In this document: positions 7,965 to 16,169 of the stretch, piece by piece
Layout of the letters: the number at the start of each line of letters is the position of its first letter
Numbering within the stretch: position 1 is the first letter of the stretch
DNA from: Cohnella silvisoli
GTDB taxonomy: Bacteria; Bacillota; Bacilli; Paenibacillales; Paenibacillaceae
Assembly (NCBI RefSeq): GCF_021190915.1
Contig: NZ_JAIOAP010000017.1
Location: 115,665 to 179,664 of the forward strand
DNA length: 64,000 nt
Reading direction: 5' to 3'
Translations under genes and position numbers: made by a program
Notes under the pieces: generated by a model
Seen by the model: the letters and a program-made list of their open reading frames with translations, nothing else
Told to the model about the DNA's origin: nothing
Databases searched by the model: none

Positions 7965-8411
7965 ATGCGAATATTGATTATATTCATTTTGGGGCTTTTT
8001 ATTTTTTCAATTGCCTTGCCTGATGTTCCTGCGGCGAGACTCGTCTCGACTGCAACCGCATCACCTGCGGTAGAAGATGGAAATAATATTCAGTCTAAGG
8101 CTTTTCGTTCTGGCAGAGGGAGCTTTCGATCGCCTAGAAGCGGCTACACAGGGGGTACTCGAGGGGGCGTTACCAATGGAAGAGGACAAAGGCCGGGTGC
8201 TAACACTCCTGTCAATCGAGCGCCCGGGCCGACTAACCGATTTGGCGGTATTTTCGGCGGATTTCTTGCAGGAACCCTTCTCGGCAGCTTGTTAAATCCT
8301 TTCGGGTTCGGAGGGACTGGAGGTTTCTCGTTTATTGGTTTGATCTTCTGGGGCGTAATCCTTTATTTCGTTTTCCGACTACTCCGCAGGTTGTTCAACC
8401 GCGCCAGGTAA
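7965..8411 (+). CDS. Gly/Arg-rich membrane protein with glycine-zipper-like tail
   Basis: A 148-residue protein. Residues 1-22 form a hydrophobic signal or anchor, residues about 40-100 are low-complexity and rich in Gly, Arg and Ser (GRGSFRSPRSGYTGGTRGG), and the C-terminus has two hydrophobic stretches (GGIFGGFLAGTLLGSLL, then GLIFWGVILYFVFRLL) ending in RRLFNRAR. The ATG at 7965 is 7 bases after GGAGGT; the ATG at 7935 lacks such a site. No enzymatic motif is visible. Confidence 0.75.
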   Translation: MRILIIFILGLFIFSIALPDVPAARLVSTATASPAVEDGNNIQSKAFRSGRGSFRSPRSGYTGGTRGGVTNGRGQRPGANTPVNRAPGPTNRFGGIFGGFLAGTLLGSLLNPFGFGGTGGFSFIGLIFWGVILYFVFRLLRRLFNRAR

Positions 8412-8432
8412 TTGCCGTTGAAATGAGGATAT

Positions 8433-8464
8433 AAAAAACCATCACGATAGCAGCGATGGTTTTT
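8433..8464 (+). terminator. Bidirectional intrinsic terminator
   Basis: Stem AAAACCATC (8435-8443) pairs with GATGGTTTT (8455-8463). A-rich and T-rich arms make it usable for the gene at 7965 and for the convergent efflux gene at 8482. Confidence 0.75.
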
Positions 8465-8481
8465 ATGCGATTGCATTTTAG

Positions 8482-9885
8482 TTAAGCCGGTTCACTGACA
8501 GGCTGCGGGGCTTTTTTACCGAAGGATAGGAAATATAAGAGCGCACTCGCTACGACAACTAAGCTTAATATCAGAATGAGATTGCCGTACAAGTATGCAT
8601 CCGGGTCCGAAATGAAAGGATGCAACTGGAAAGCGAACAGCTTTTGTTCCATCGCTTTGGCGACTAGAGCCGTCACAACCGCTCCGGAAATCGTCGAAGT
8701 CATATTAAACAGACCCATACCGACGCCGATTTGGTGAACAGGCAATATTTGCGTTACGGTTTCCGTTAATGCAGTTTGTACGAATGAAAATCCGATATAC
8801 ATCATGATTAGAGCAACGCCGATATACCACACCCAAAGCCCGATGGATGAAGATTGCAGCATAAGACTAATCGCGATTAAGGCCAGCCCCAGGTAAACGA
8901 CGTAATGGCTTCCTCGTTTCACCGTCAAATTGCCGGCAACTCTGCCGAATATAACCGCGCTAATGGCACCCGGAAACATAATAAGTCCGATATTCTCCGT
9001 GTTCAGACCATACATTTTATTTAACATGAGCGGGATGACGAACATCACGGAGATCACGGTACCGAATATAAGAAAGCCGATGATGAGTGCGCTCCTGTAT
9101 AATGGATTGCTGAAAAGCGAGGGATCGACAAAAGGTTCCTTCGCTCTGCGGATTTGAACGATAAATAGAATAAGAGCCGCGAAAGCTACTAACAAATATG
9201 TCCAGCTTGTCTCTGTCGTAAACAAAATCAACATGGATACTACAATGCCAAGCAGCACCGCGCCAACATAATCCAATTTTCCCGATCTGCGTTGTTCATT
9301 CGGCAGAAACCTTTTGAAAAACGGAATAGCGACAATAATGGGGAGCGGAACTAGAAACAAATAGGACCAGTGGAACGATCCTGCGATATATCCGCCAAGT
9401 ACCGGACCGATTCCAATCGCGAAAGATACGGTCGAGGTTAAGATGCCAAACATTTTCCCCCGTTCTTCCACCGTGAAGAATCGGGCTACCATGACGAAGA
9501 TCAATGCCGGGATAGCGGATCCGCCCGCCCCTTGGATAGCCCTGGATAGAATGACGGCGGGGTACCAAGATTGCATCACAAAGCCCAGAATAGAACCCAA
9601 GCCGTAAACGATAATTCCGATCGTAATCAGTTTTTTGATGCTATATATATCGGAAAGTTTACCGAAAATGACCATTCCCATGCCAAAGACGATAAAAAAG
9701 ATCGTAACGACCCAGCTTACGCCGGAAGCATCCAGTTCGAACTGCTTGGCAATGCTAGGGATGGATACGTTAAATACCGATTCGTTTAATACGGCAAAAA
9801 AGATGACGAAATAAATCCAAGGCACGCATTTCTTTATTTCGGAGTTGTCAGACACAGTTTGGGTATTACTCTCCACAATATTCAT
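8482..9885 (-). CDS. MFS drug:H+ antiporter, Tet(L)/Tet(K)-like (DHA2, 14 TM)
   Basis: A 467-residue integral membrane protein with 14 hydrophobic segments. The N-terminal segment LNESVFNVSIPSIAKQFELD, the loop GKLSDIYSIKKL, the motif SRAIQGAGGSAIPAL and the FGILTSTVSFAIGIGPVLGG antiporter motif closely follow the layout of Tet(L)-type exporters. The DPSLFSNPLY loop is also shared. The substrate cannot be read from sequence; tetracycline or monovalent-cation export would be the first guesses. An AraC regulator lies 75 bases upstream on the same strand. Confidence 0.85.
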   Translation of the reverse strand: MNIVESNTQTVSDNSEIKKCVPWIYFVIFFAVLNESVFNVSIPSIAKQFELDASGVSWVVTIFFIVFGMGMVIFGKLSDIYSIKKLITIGIIVYGLGSILGFVMQSWYPAVILSRAIQGAGGSAIPALIFVMVARFFTVEERGKMFGILTSTVSFAIGIGPVLGGYIAGSFHWSYLFLVPLPIIVAIPFFKRFLPNEQRRSGKLDYVGAVLLGIVVSMLILFTTETSWTYLLVAFAALILFIVQIRRAKEPFVDPSLFSNPLYRSALIIGFLIFGTVISVMFVIPLMLNKMYGLNTENIGLIMFPGAISAVIFGRVAGNLTVKRGSHYVVYLGLALIAISLMLQSSSIGLWVWYIGVALIMMYIGFSFVQTALTETVTQILPVHQIGVGMGLFNMTSTISGAVVTALVAKAMEQKLFAFQLHPFISDPDAYLYGNLILILSLVVVASALLYFLSFGKKAPQPVSEPA

Positions 9886-9959
9886 CTCTATAACTTCCTT
9901 TCTTATAAAACAATTATCAGGATCCCCCTATTCTAGCATGTAAGCTATGTTACGGTTTC

Positions 9960-10754
9960 TTATCGATTGCTATGTTGAATAACCCGACTGAGGAAATTAT
10001 TCATCAGCAAGGGAATGGAAATCAGGATAGGAGGATCGTCCAGTCGGGGTAAATGGAGCATAACATGTTGATGCGGGACGGAGGAATTGGGTCGTACAAT
10101 GATGGGCTCCTTCGATCGGGTGCGTAAGGTTGTCTGCGGAAGTAGGAAGTCCATAACCTGCATCCCCCAAGAAACCGATGTAGCCATAAGGTAATAGGTG
10201 CCAGGCTTGACGCCGGTTAAACTAAAATCCCCCAATGAAGAAACCAGTGTTCCGTAAAGGGGAAGCCCTTCAGGAATCGGTTTGGCAAACAAGCCGATCA
10301 GTATGAAGCCAGAGAAAGGTATCGTCGCTCGAACGGTCCCTTCTATTCTCGCATAATGATTATTAGCATGTTGCGAATCACGCCAGTCGGTAAGCCTCTG
10401 CAAGTCACGGAAATGATTGTCCGCCTGCAGCGCCGAGTTCCGAAAGTCGGACGGCGTCACGCCTACCCGCTCGCTGAATCGGGTGGTGAAGGTTCCTAGG
10501 CTCTGTTGCCCAATCTCCAATCCGATATCTCGAACATTCATATTCGTTTGCAGCAGCAACTCTTTGGCCCTTTGCAATCGGAGCGAAGAAACATAATAAA
10601 GGGGCGTAACGCCGATTCTCTCCTTAAATATGCGTGTAAAATGAAACGGACTATAACCTGCATATCCAGCTAATCGGGAAAGCAGCAGCGGCTCATAGAT
10701 GTTCTGATGAATATAAGCGATCACTTCGTCTATTTCTGAATACCGGTCCGTCAC
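9960..10754 (-). CDS. AraC-family transcriptional regulator, N-terminal HTH
   Basis: 264 residues. Residues about 8-105 form the double helix-turn-helix of the AraC family (LSRLAGYAGYSPFHFTRIFKE, then IGLEIGQQSLGTFTTRFSERVGVTPSDFR). The remaining ~150 residues form a beta-rich effector-like domain (GTVRATIPFSGFILIGLFAKP) of unknown ligand. A DNA-binding domain at the N-terminus is the reverse of classical AraC order but common in Firmicutes. It is directly upstream of the efflux pump, so it is a likely regulator of it (inference). Confidence 0.85.
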   Translation of the reverse strand: MTDRYSEIDEVIAYIHQNIYEPLLLSRLAGYAGYSPFHFTRIFKERIGVTPLYYVSSLRLQRAKELLLQTNMNVRDIGLEIGQQSLGTFTTRFSERVGVTPSDFRNSALQADNHFRDLQRLTDWRDSQHANNHYARIEGTVRATIPFSGFILIGLFAKPIPEGLPLYGTLVSSLGDFSLTGVKPGTYYLMATSVSWGMQVMDFLLPQTTLRTRSKEPIIVRPNSSVPHQHVMLHLPRLDDPPILISIPLLMNNFLSRVIQHSNR

Positions 10755-10870
10755 AGATTTTGCACCAACTTTCCGTCCATGTCCTTTATGCTAGCCGATT
10801 CGGAAATTCCAGAACAAACGTTCGCAGTAATATTACCACACTTTTCATGGATAGGAAATAACCTATATCA

Positions 10871-11020
10871 TTGAGACTCCACACGGCTAAAGCCGTGGGA
10901 TTCTTGGGTGGTAGTCGAAAACGCATTTCTGCTTTCCGTAGTTCCCCCAAGTTTAGGGCTGTCTCATCAGCCCATCCTAAGACAGTGCGCTTTAGCATCT
11001 CAGGCTGACAGACTGTTACC
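10871..11020 (-). ncRNA. Candidate omega/reRNA from the tnpB 3' end and IS right end
   Basis: The region from the tnpB stop to the right end is structured (arms around GACAGCCC/GGGCTGTC-like segments and the terminal CCACGGC hairpin) and strongly resembles conserved right ends of this IS group. In TnpB systems this stretch gives the guide RNA, whose guide is the flanking host sequence immediately past TCAA; here that begins TGATATAGGTTATTTCC (10870 downward). The 5' boundary is a guess. A 78-codon minus frame over this interval is best explained as a by-product. Confidence 0.6.
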
Positions 11021-12055
11021 ATCTGTCACAGGTTGGCGCATGATATTGATGGCTCCAACCCGATCTCGGTGCGCTTGAAACCTGCAAGAACAACGGTACG
11101 TCCGATCAATGGCTTTGTTTCGCTTCTCGCATGCAGGACAAGTTTGCGAAGTATAGGCAGGATTCACTTCGAAGACTTTGATGCCCGCTAATGCGGATTT
11201 GTACGCGATAAACTTCTGCAATTGATAGAAGGACCAATTGTGCAGGTTTTTGGCGTTTTTACGACTTGTTCTTGTCGTCTGGCGAATGTTCGTCAGCTTC
11301 TCGATTTTGATGACCGATACTTGCTGCTTAATCGCCATATTCACGATCTTCCGGCTGATTTTATGGTTTTGGTCTGTCATGTAGCGATGTTCTTTGTTTT
11401 CTTGTTTACGGATGGCGGAAAGTTTTTTGAGCCTGCCCAGCTTCCTTCGGCGCGCTATGAACTTGCGGCGGACGTACTTGTTTTGTCTGCCGTTGCCGAC
11501 AAACTTTGTTTTACCGGTTGATGTGACAACGACCGCAGGTACTTTCAACCCTAAATCTATGCCCATCATGGCATGGCCCAGCGCTTGTTTGGGTTGCTTC
11601 TCTACGGAAATTTGAACGTACCATTTACCCGACTTCTCGACAACCTTCAATAACCCCAATTTTCCGCTTGCAAGAAGGCGTTGCTCTCGTTCAGTTATAC
11701 AGGATGTTACCGTTAGTCGCCGTACTTTCCCACCCTTCATGACCGGAAAAGAAACCGCGTTATCGCCAATCGAATAGTTCTGGTTATTGATGTAGTAGAC
11801 TCTGCGAACCAGAACGGGACGTTTCCCGATTTTTATCGTTTTGTTATGTATGCTTCGGGCGTCTCTAATCGCTTGATTCCTAACTGCCGACGGGAGATTG
11901 GCTATTACATCTTTTGAAGTTAGCTTTGGAAATGTACCGATTGTCTTTGCATACTCGGTTAATTGATTGACCGTTTCCATATATTCTTTTCCAAGTTCAC
12001 GCAAAAGGGCTGGATTGTTAGGAAAAATACGAATTTGAACGGTTACGGTTTGCAC
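11000..12055 (-). CDS. tnpB: TnpB RNA-guided endonuclease (OrfB), apparently intact
   Basis: 351 residues from a GTG at 12055, chosen because GGGGGTGA lies 4 bases upstream and the promoter -10 lies beyond the in-frame ATG at 12079. The RuvC-like catalytic set is present: Asp in MMGIDLGLKVPAVV, Glu in IKIEKLTNI and Asp in HRDRVGAINI. The zinc motif is CPAC ... CSC between the last two. The N-terminal helix-turn-helix-like and beta-barrel region is complete and no stop or frameshift is seen. TnpB cuts donor sites using the right-end RNA and promotes retention of the IS. Confidence 0.88.
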   Translation of the reverse strand: MQTVTVQIRIFPNNPALLRELGKEYMETVNQLTEYAKTIGTFPKLTSKDVIANLPSAVRNQAIRDARSIHNKTIKIGKRPVLVRRVYYINNQNYSIGDNAVSFPVMKGGKVRRLTVTSCITEREQRLLASGKLGLLKVVEKSGKWYVQISVEKQPKQALGHAMMGIDLGLKVPAVVVTSTGKTKFVGNGRQNKYVRRKFIARRRKLGRLKKLSAIRKQENKEHRYMTDQNHKISRKIVNMAIKQQVSVIKIEKLTNIRQTTRTSRKNAKNLHNWSFYQLQKFIAYKSALAGIKVFEVNPAYTSQTCPACEKRNKAIDRTYRCSCRFQAHRDRVGAINIMRQPVTDGNSLSA

Positions 12056-12081
12056 ATGTTCACCCCCGTCTTGTTTCATCC

Positions 12082-12087
12082 ATTATA
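12082..12087 (-). promoter_or_regulatory. Extended -10 promoter of tnpB
   Basis: Minus strand TGGTATAAT (a TG-extended -10) lies about 27 bases before the chosen GTG. No good -35 is evident (TTTAAA at 17 bases). Its position shows that the ATG at 12079 would lie upstream of, or at, the transcription start. Confidence 0.55.
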
Positions 12088-12271
12088 CCAAACGCATGTT
12101 CTCATTTAAATGTTCTGTTCTTGATAAATTACGGATTAGTTTGAATTTTTGATATTGTAGCGCATCGTCGAGATGTAGGACAATTAAGCTGTCTAAAGAC
12201 AGCCCTTGTCCTAAGCCGATTCATCCCAAGCCTGAAGGCAAGGGCTTTCTCGGCTATATTTTGTAAATACA

Positions 12272-12303
12272 CAGAAGCACGCTTATTTAAGCGTGCTTCT
12301 GTC
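12272..12303 (-). terminator. Terminator-like hairpin after the gene at 12337
   Basis: Arms ACAGAAGCACGCTT and AAGCGTGCTTCTGT form a near-perfect stem. On the minus strand it is followed by TGTATTTAC, where the TTAC is the IS insertion target, so the IS landed in the tail of this terminator. Confidence 0.65.
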
Positions 12304-12336
12304 CATTATCTTAACGTTAGATTTCAATATGCCGAA

Positions 12337-12894
12337 TTACATTATATAATCTTTGGATATGTTAATCCTTGCTATTTCTTTATTGTCTTTGTCATACCAT
12401 ACTGACCCTGACGGGAAGCTGATTTTAGTCGTTTTAGCTAAAGGAACATATGAAATAAAATATTGTCCTGGAAGAATGGATAGATGATATTTCTCCTCTT
12501 CTACAAATACGGTTATTGTAGAGACTCCGTCTTCGTTCTTCCCAAGAAACCTGACATACTGACCTCGATTAGTTTCCATAATCCGATATCTGACTAAATT
12601 TGTACCATGCCCTGCCGAGTTAATCTTCAACTTATGATTAGGACCTCTGGTGAATTCGGACTCACCCGTTTCCGATCCCGTAGTAAACAGCACAATCTTT
12701 TTATTATCTATATCCTCGACCTTTTTGACTTGGACAGACATGGCTAACATTTCGCTTATTGCTTCCTTGATCGCTTGTTCATTGTCCATTATTGAATATT
12801 CATAATAAGGTTTGATGTAACGATAAGAGATAAATAATAACAGGAGTATAACACTCATCGTGATGAGTACCTTATAATTTATTAAGGGTTTCAA
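12337..12894 (-). CDS. Hypothetical membrane-anchored protein
   Basis: 185 residues, unrecognised. One N-terminal membrane segment (residues about 9-26, VLITMSVILLLLFISY) is followed by an extracytoplasmic domain with beta-strand character (GQYVRFLGKNEDGVSTITVF, YHLSILPGQYFISYVPL). No Cys or obvious catalytic motif. The arrangement resembles small surface-exposed Firmicute proteins whose N-terminal helix is an uncleaved anchor. It is transcribed alone and ends at the hairpin 12272-12303. Confidence 0.7.
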   Translation of the reverse strand: MKPLINYKVLITMSVILLLLFISYRYIKPYYEYSIMDNEQAIKEAISEMLAMSVQVKKVEDIDNKKIVLFTTGSETGESEFTRGPNHKLKINSAGHGTNLVRYRIMETNRGQYVRFLGKNEDGVSTITVFVEEEKYHLSILPGQYFISYVPLAKTTKISFPSGSVWYDKDNKEIARINISKDYIM

Positions 12895-12955
12895 TCAGCC
12901 ATCTGCCCTCTCTTACTAGATTTTTAATTTATGAAAAAGCAGGAGGTACATTTTA

Positions 12956-13156
12956 TTGATTATTATAGCTATATTAATAACTATTACGGGTTTGCTTATG
13001 TTTTTTCGACCTAATATCGTATGGGCTATGACAGAGAGTTGGAAATCAAATGACGCCACAGAACCTTCGGATCTGTACATTTGGTCAACTCGTTTTGGCG
13101 GAGTATTGTTCACTCTTGCGGGCATTGGGGGGATCTGCGCATCTTTTTTCCTCTAG
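12956..13156 (+). CDS. Small two-helix membrane protein, DUF6199-like
   Basis: 66 residues with a TTG start 8 bases after GGAGGT. Two membrane helices (residues 1-15 and about 48-66) flank the polar segment FFRPNIVWAMTESWKSNDATEPSDLYIWSTR, which matches the FxP-ESWK-EPSD-R pattern I associate with DUF6199. Function is unknown. A strong terminator follows directly. Confidence 0.75.
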   Translation: MIIIAILITITGLLMFFRPNIVWAMTESWKSNDATEPSDLYIWSTRFGGVLFTLAGIGGICASFFL

Positions 13157-13161
13157 AAAAC

Positions 13162-13187
13162 AAAGCCCGCGAATAACGCGGGCTTTT
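13162..13187 (+). terminator. Intrinsic terminator
   Basis: Perfect 10-bp stem AAAGCCCGCG/CGCGGGCTTT with a 5-base loop, flanked by A on the left and T on the right. It serves the gene at 12956 and probably also the convergent GAPDH gene. Confidence 0.85.
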
Positions 13188-13215
13188 GTGCATATGGCTC
13201 CTTAACTATAGCCTC

Positions 13216-14214
13216 TCACTTATTGACTAGATAAGCCGCGACCTCAGCTAATCGCGAAGCATAACCCCATTCGTTATCGTACCATGTTGCAATGGATAGA
13301 ATCTCACCTTGTATTTGGGTTAATGGCAGGTCAATGATCGAGGAATGTGAATCGCCTACGATGCGAGATGAAGCCCATTCGCCTTCGAGTACGTCCAATA
13401 CTCCTTTTAACTGACCCTCAGCGGCCGCGCTGCGGAAAATATCGTTTACCTGTTGCACCGTACACGGCTTTTCCGTTACAAGGTTTAATTCGGCAATACT
13501 TCCGGTACGGGTGGGAATCCGATAAGCCTTACCCGTAATCTGCAAATCGTTCCAGATGAACTTTAGCGCCCTTGCGGCTCCGGAGGAAGAAGGAATGATG
13601 TTTTCCGCGGCGGCCCATGAATCCCGTCGATCCTTCATAGGCTGATCGGTTAGCGACTGGGTGTTCGTATAGGAATGAACCGTCGAAAAGAGGCCATACT
13701 TAATTCCGAAGTTTTCTCTTACAATCTTGACGACTGGAGCCAATGCATTGGTCGTACAACTCGCCATGCTAATAATCTTGTGCTTGTCCGGATCGAAGTT
13801 ATCTAGATTGATCCCTTTAAGCAATACAGCGTCGCAATCTTCAAGGCTCTTGCTCGGGCCGCTGACTAGCACTCTATTCGCTCCGCGATCCAAATGAATT
13901 TGAGCAACGGCGCGAGTTACGGCTCGGCCCGTACAATCGATGACCAAGTCCACATCCAAGGCTTTCCAATCCGGAACTTCTTTAGACGAATTGATAAACA
14001 GAATTTCGCGTCCGCCGATTACGATAAGACCTTCTCGTCCCGACACCTCTTCCTGCCAGCGCTTATAGTTGGTGTCTACCTCGAACAGAGCGGCGAGCGT
14101 TGCTTCGTCCTTAATATCTGAAATAGAAACCGGAACAAAAAGCTGATCCTGCAATGCGACTCTTAATAATTGTCTGCCAATACGTCCGAATCCGAATATC
14201 CCTATTCTGCCCAT
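13216..14214 (-). CDS. Glyceraldehyde-3-phosphate dehydrogenase paralogue
   Basis: 332 residues, full family length. NAD(P)-binding GFGRIGRQLLR at the N-terminus, active-site motif SCTTN near residue 151, the HSYTNTQSL segment and the C-terminal WYDNEWGYASRL are all present, so the dehydrogenase is probably active. It departs from the glycolytic consensus: IPTRTGSIAELNL replaces the VPTPNVSVVDL-type motif, and RRDSWAAAENIIPSSSG replaces the usual RRARAAA-type segment. The gene stands alone rather than with pgk/tpi. A gluconeogenic or specialised role is therefore possible (inference). Confidence 0.85.
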   Translation of the reverse strand: MGRIGIFGFGRIGRQLLRVALQDQLFVPVSISDIKDEATLAALFEVDTNYKRWQEEVSGREGLIVIGGREILFINSSKEVPDWKALDVDLVIDCTGRAVTRAVAQIHLDRGANRVLVSGPSKSLEDCDAVLLKGINLDNFDPDKHKIISMASCTTNALAPVVKIVRENFGIKYGLFSTVHSYTNTQSLTDQPMKDRRDSWAAAENIIPSSSGAARALKFIWNDLQITGKAYRIPTRTGSIAELNLVTEKPCTVQQVNDIFRSAAAEGQLKGVLDVLEGEWASSRIVGDSHSSIIDLPLTQIQGEILSIATWYDNEWGYASRLAEVAAYLVNK

Positions 14215-14306
14215 AGTTAACCTCCGTCGAATGTTGAATGATGTACTGTACTTATTTAAAATATCATGGTCACCCTCTTTTTACTATCTCTACGCTTAAA
14301 TTCTAA

Positions 14307-14315
14307 TGATATAAT
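14307..14315 (+). promoter_or_regulatory. Extended -10 promoter of rhomboid gene
   Basis: TGATATAAT (TG-extended, consensus TATAAT) lies 35 bases before the chosen GTG start of the rhomboid gene. No clear -35 is present. Confidence 0.5.
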
Positions 14316-14349
14316 TAACGACATGAACTCAATAGTTGGAGGGAAAACG

Positions 14350-14982
14350 GTGATATTTTTACGCAATGAAAGTTTCCGAAGTTATATCCGCTTGTATCCG
14401 ATTACGGCGATCATTCTCGCGATCAATTTGATCGTGTTTATTTCCGATACGATGATATTCGACCGGCAGTTAACGATAAGGGGCATGTTCTATCAGGAAC
14501 CGATAACTGACCTTTATGGCATGAACGAACCATGGAGGTACGTGACTTCTATCGTATTGCATGCCGGTTGGGATCATTTATTATTTAATTGTTTTTCGAC
14601 GTTGGTGTTCGCTCCGCCGCTGGAAAGATTATTGGGGCATTTCCGTTACTTGGTCTTTTACTTAATAGCGGGCATAGTCGGCAACGCCTTAACGGCATTC
14701 GTACATGCAGGCTCCGAATACGCATCCGTTGGTGCTTCGGGGGCTATTTACGGCATATTCGGCGCTTATTTGTTTCTGGCCGTTTTCCGAAAATTCGCTT
14801 TGGATGAAGCAACGCGCCAAACGATTTACACCACCTTGATCATCGGTTTGATCTACTCGGTTCTGATGCCGAATATTAATATTTGGGCTCATATCGGAGG
14901 CAGCATTGCCGGGTTTGCGATGATGGGCGGATGGGTCTTAGGAAGAAAAAATAGGGGAAATCAAAATGAGACTTCCCTTTAA
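14350..14982 (+). CDS. Rhomboid-family intramembrane serine protease
   Basis: 210 residues from a GTG placed 6 bases after GGAGGG; starting at the upstream ATG (14266) would put the promoter inside the gene. Six or so membrane segments are visible. The catalytic serine is in GASGAIYGIFGAY and the catalytic histidine in NIWAHIGGSIAGF, with the HAGWDHLLFN segment typical of the first helices. It cleaves substrates within the membrane. The 3' end overlaps the convergent alanine racemase gene by 4 bases. Confidence 0.9.
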   Translation: MIFLRNESFRSYIRLYPITAIILAINLIVFISDTMIFDRQLTIRGMFYQEPITDLYGMNEPWRYVTSIVLHAGWDHLLFNCFSTLVFAPPLERLLGHFRYLVFYLIAGIVGNALTAFVHAGSEYASVGASGAIYGIFGAYLFLAVFRKFALDEATRQTIYTTLIIGLIYSVLMPNINIWAHIGGSIAGFAMMGGWVLGRKNRGNQNETSL

Positions 14983-16040
14983 GTCGGAATCACGTATTTA
15001 CGTTTGATCGTTTCTTTCAGCGACAGGATGGAATCTACTTTAAGGATGACCTCTTCGCCGGGTTTTGCGTTAATACTAGTCACATCTGCAAGGATGTAAG
15101 TCATGCTAGGATTCCCAAGTGTCTTTATGTGTTGCTTTTGAATAAGCAATTTAGGCCGCGGGAAAAATCGCAAATATATTTCCCGAAGAAAGCTTTTCCG
15201 TGTTCTCGTTAAGCCGAATCCGTCATATACGCCGAATGCTATGACCGCGATCCACATATTCTGTTTAGCTTTGAACGTGCATCCATAACCAACGTATTCC
15301 CCTTTATTAACGAATCGAACGGACATAACGCTTGTCTTAACGAGAAAGGTTGGAAGAAGACCGATGTTCGCCTTGGAAGATAGAAAGCCGTACATGGCAT
15401 TGCCTATCCGAACCATATCCAGTCGCGATTGCGGAAAATCGATGCATGCGGCGCTATTCGCGATATGAAAGATCATGGGCTGATTATAGATCATTGATAT
15501 TCTCTTCTTGCAAAACATGAACTTATCCCACTGCTTTTTGGTGAAGCTTCTATGATTGCCGTATGTGGACCCAAAGTGTGAAAAAACGCCTTCCATCGTA
15601 ATGTGATCGCATCGTTGCAATGCCTCTATAAAATCATCCAGTTGTTCGATCTCAAGGCCAAACCGATTCATGCCCGTATTTATTTTTAGATGAAACCGGC
15701 CCTCATATCTCTTATTCTCGCATATGGAATCATAACGATGAAGATCTGCGATATTGTCGATTGTGGGAATTATGCCTTCTCTGACTCGATCATCGAAATA
15801 CGGAGACAAGATGTGTACCGGTTTTGTAATTCCAGAATGGATTAGTTGAATGGCCTCATCCATGCTGTTCACGCCAAATCGGTCAACGAAAGACTGGATT
15901 TGAAGAGATAGCTCCACCATGCCCAGGCCATAGGCATTCGATTTAACGATAGCCATGAACAATGCATCACCGCTTAATTTGCGAACACTCTGTATATTAT
16001 GGATAACATTAGGCACATTTACTTCAACGAAGGAATTCAT
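14979..16040 (-). CDS. Alanine racemase-family PLP enzyme
   Basis: 353 residues from an ATG at 16040 with GGAG 8 bases upstream; the ATG at 16112 has no such site. The PLP lysine lies in AIVKSNAYGLG and the second catalytic residue, tyrosine, in EYVGYGCTF. RFHLKINTGMNRFG and RLDMVRIGNAMYGF are also family motifs. Compared with Alr (AVVKADAYGHG) the motifs are diverged and the C-terminal domain is short, so it could be a VanT-like or broad amino-acid racemase. It would convert L- to D-alanine in the cytoplasm. Confidence 0.82.
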   Translation of the reverse strand: MNSFVEVNVPNVIHNIQSVRKLSGDALFMAIVKSNAYGLGMVELSLQIQSFVDRFGVNSMDEAIQLIHSGITKPVHILSPYFDDRVREGIIPTIDNIADLHRYDSICENKRYEGRFHLKINTGMNRFGLEIEQLDDFIEALQRCDHITMEGVFSHFGSTYGNHRSFTKKQWDKFMFCKKRISMIYNQPMIFHIANSAACIDFPQSRLDMVRIGNAMYGFLSSKANIGLLPTFLVKTSVMSVRFVNKGEYVGYGCTFKAKQNMWIAVIAFGVYDGFGLTRTRKSFLREIYLRFFPRPKLLIQKQHIKTLGNPSMTYILADVTSINAKPGEEVILKVDSILSLKETIKRKYVIPT

Positions 16041-16169
16041 CAAGTTAGCTCCATTCCATAATTCATCTGATAATGAATTAAGTGTAGGAGAGAGATGTTT
16101 CATACTGAGCACTAAATGTATCTAATCAGTAAACGATCCCAAAAAGTCGTTGTTTTGGTCGATGATGAT

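Larger units (their letters stand above)
10871..12263 (-). mobile_element. IS200/IS605-family (IS1341-type, tnpB-only) insertion
   Basis: The element spans 1393 bp. On the minus strand the left side is a TTAC tetranucleotide (12267-12264), followed by an A-rich start and an imperfect palindrome. The right side ends with the hairpin CCACGGCTTTAGCCGTGTGG and terminal TCAA (10874-10871). TTAC on the left and TCAA on the right are the cleavage contexts known for IS608-like elements. There are no target duplications, as expected for this family. No Y1 transposase (tnpA) is present, so movement would require one in trans. It sits just past the terminator of the gene at 12337. Confidence 0.85.

Noticed and set aside
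10786..11022. 78-codon minus-strand frame at the end of tnpB
   Set aside because: Covers the IS right end and its RNA region and lacks a ribosome-binding site.
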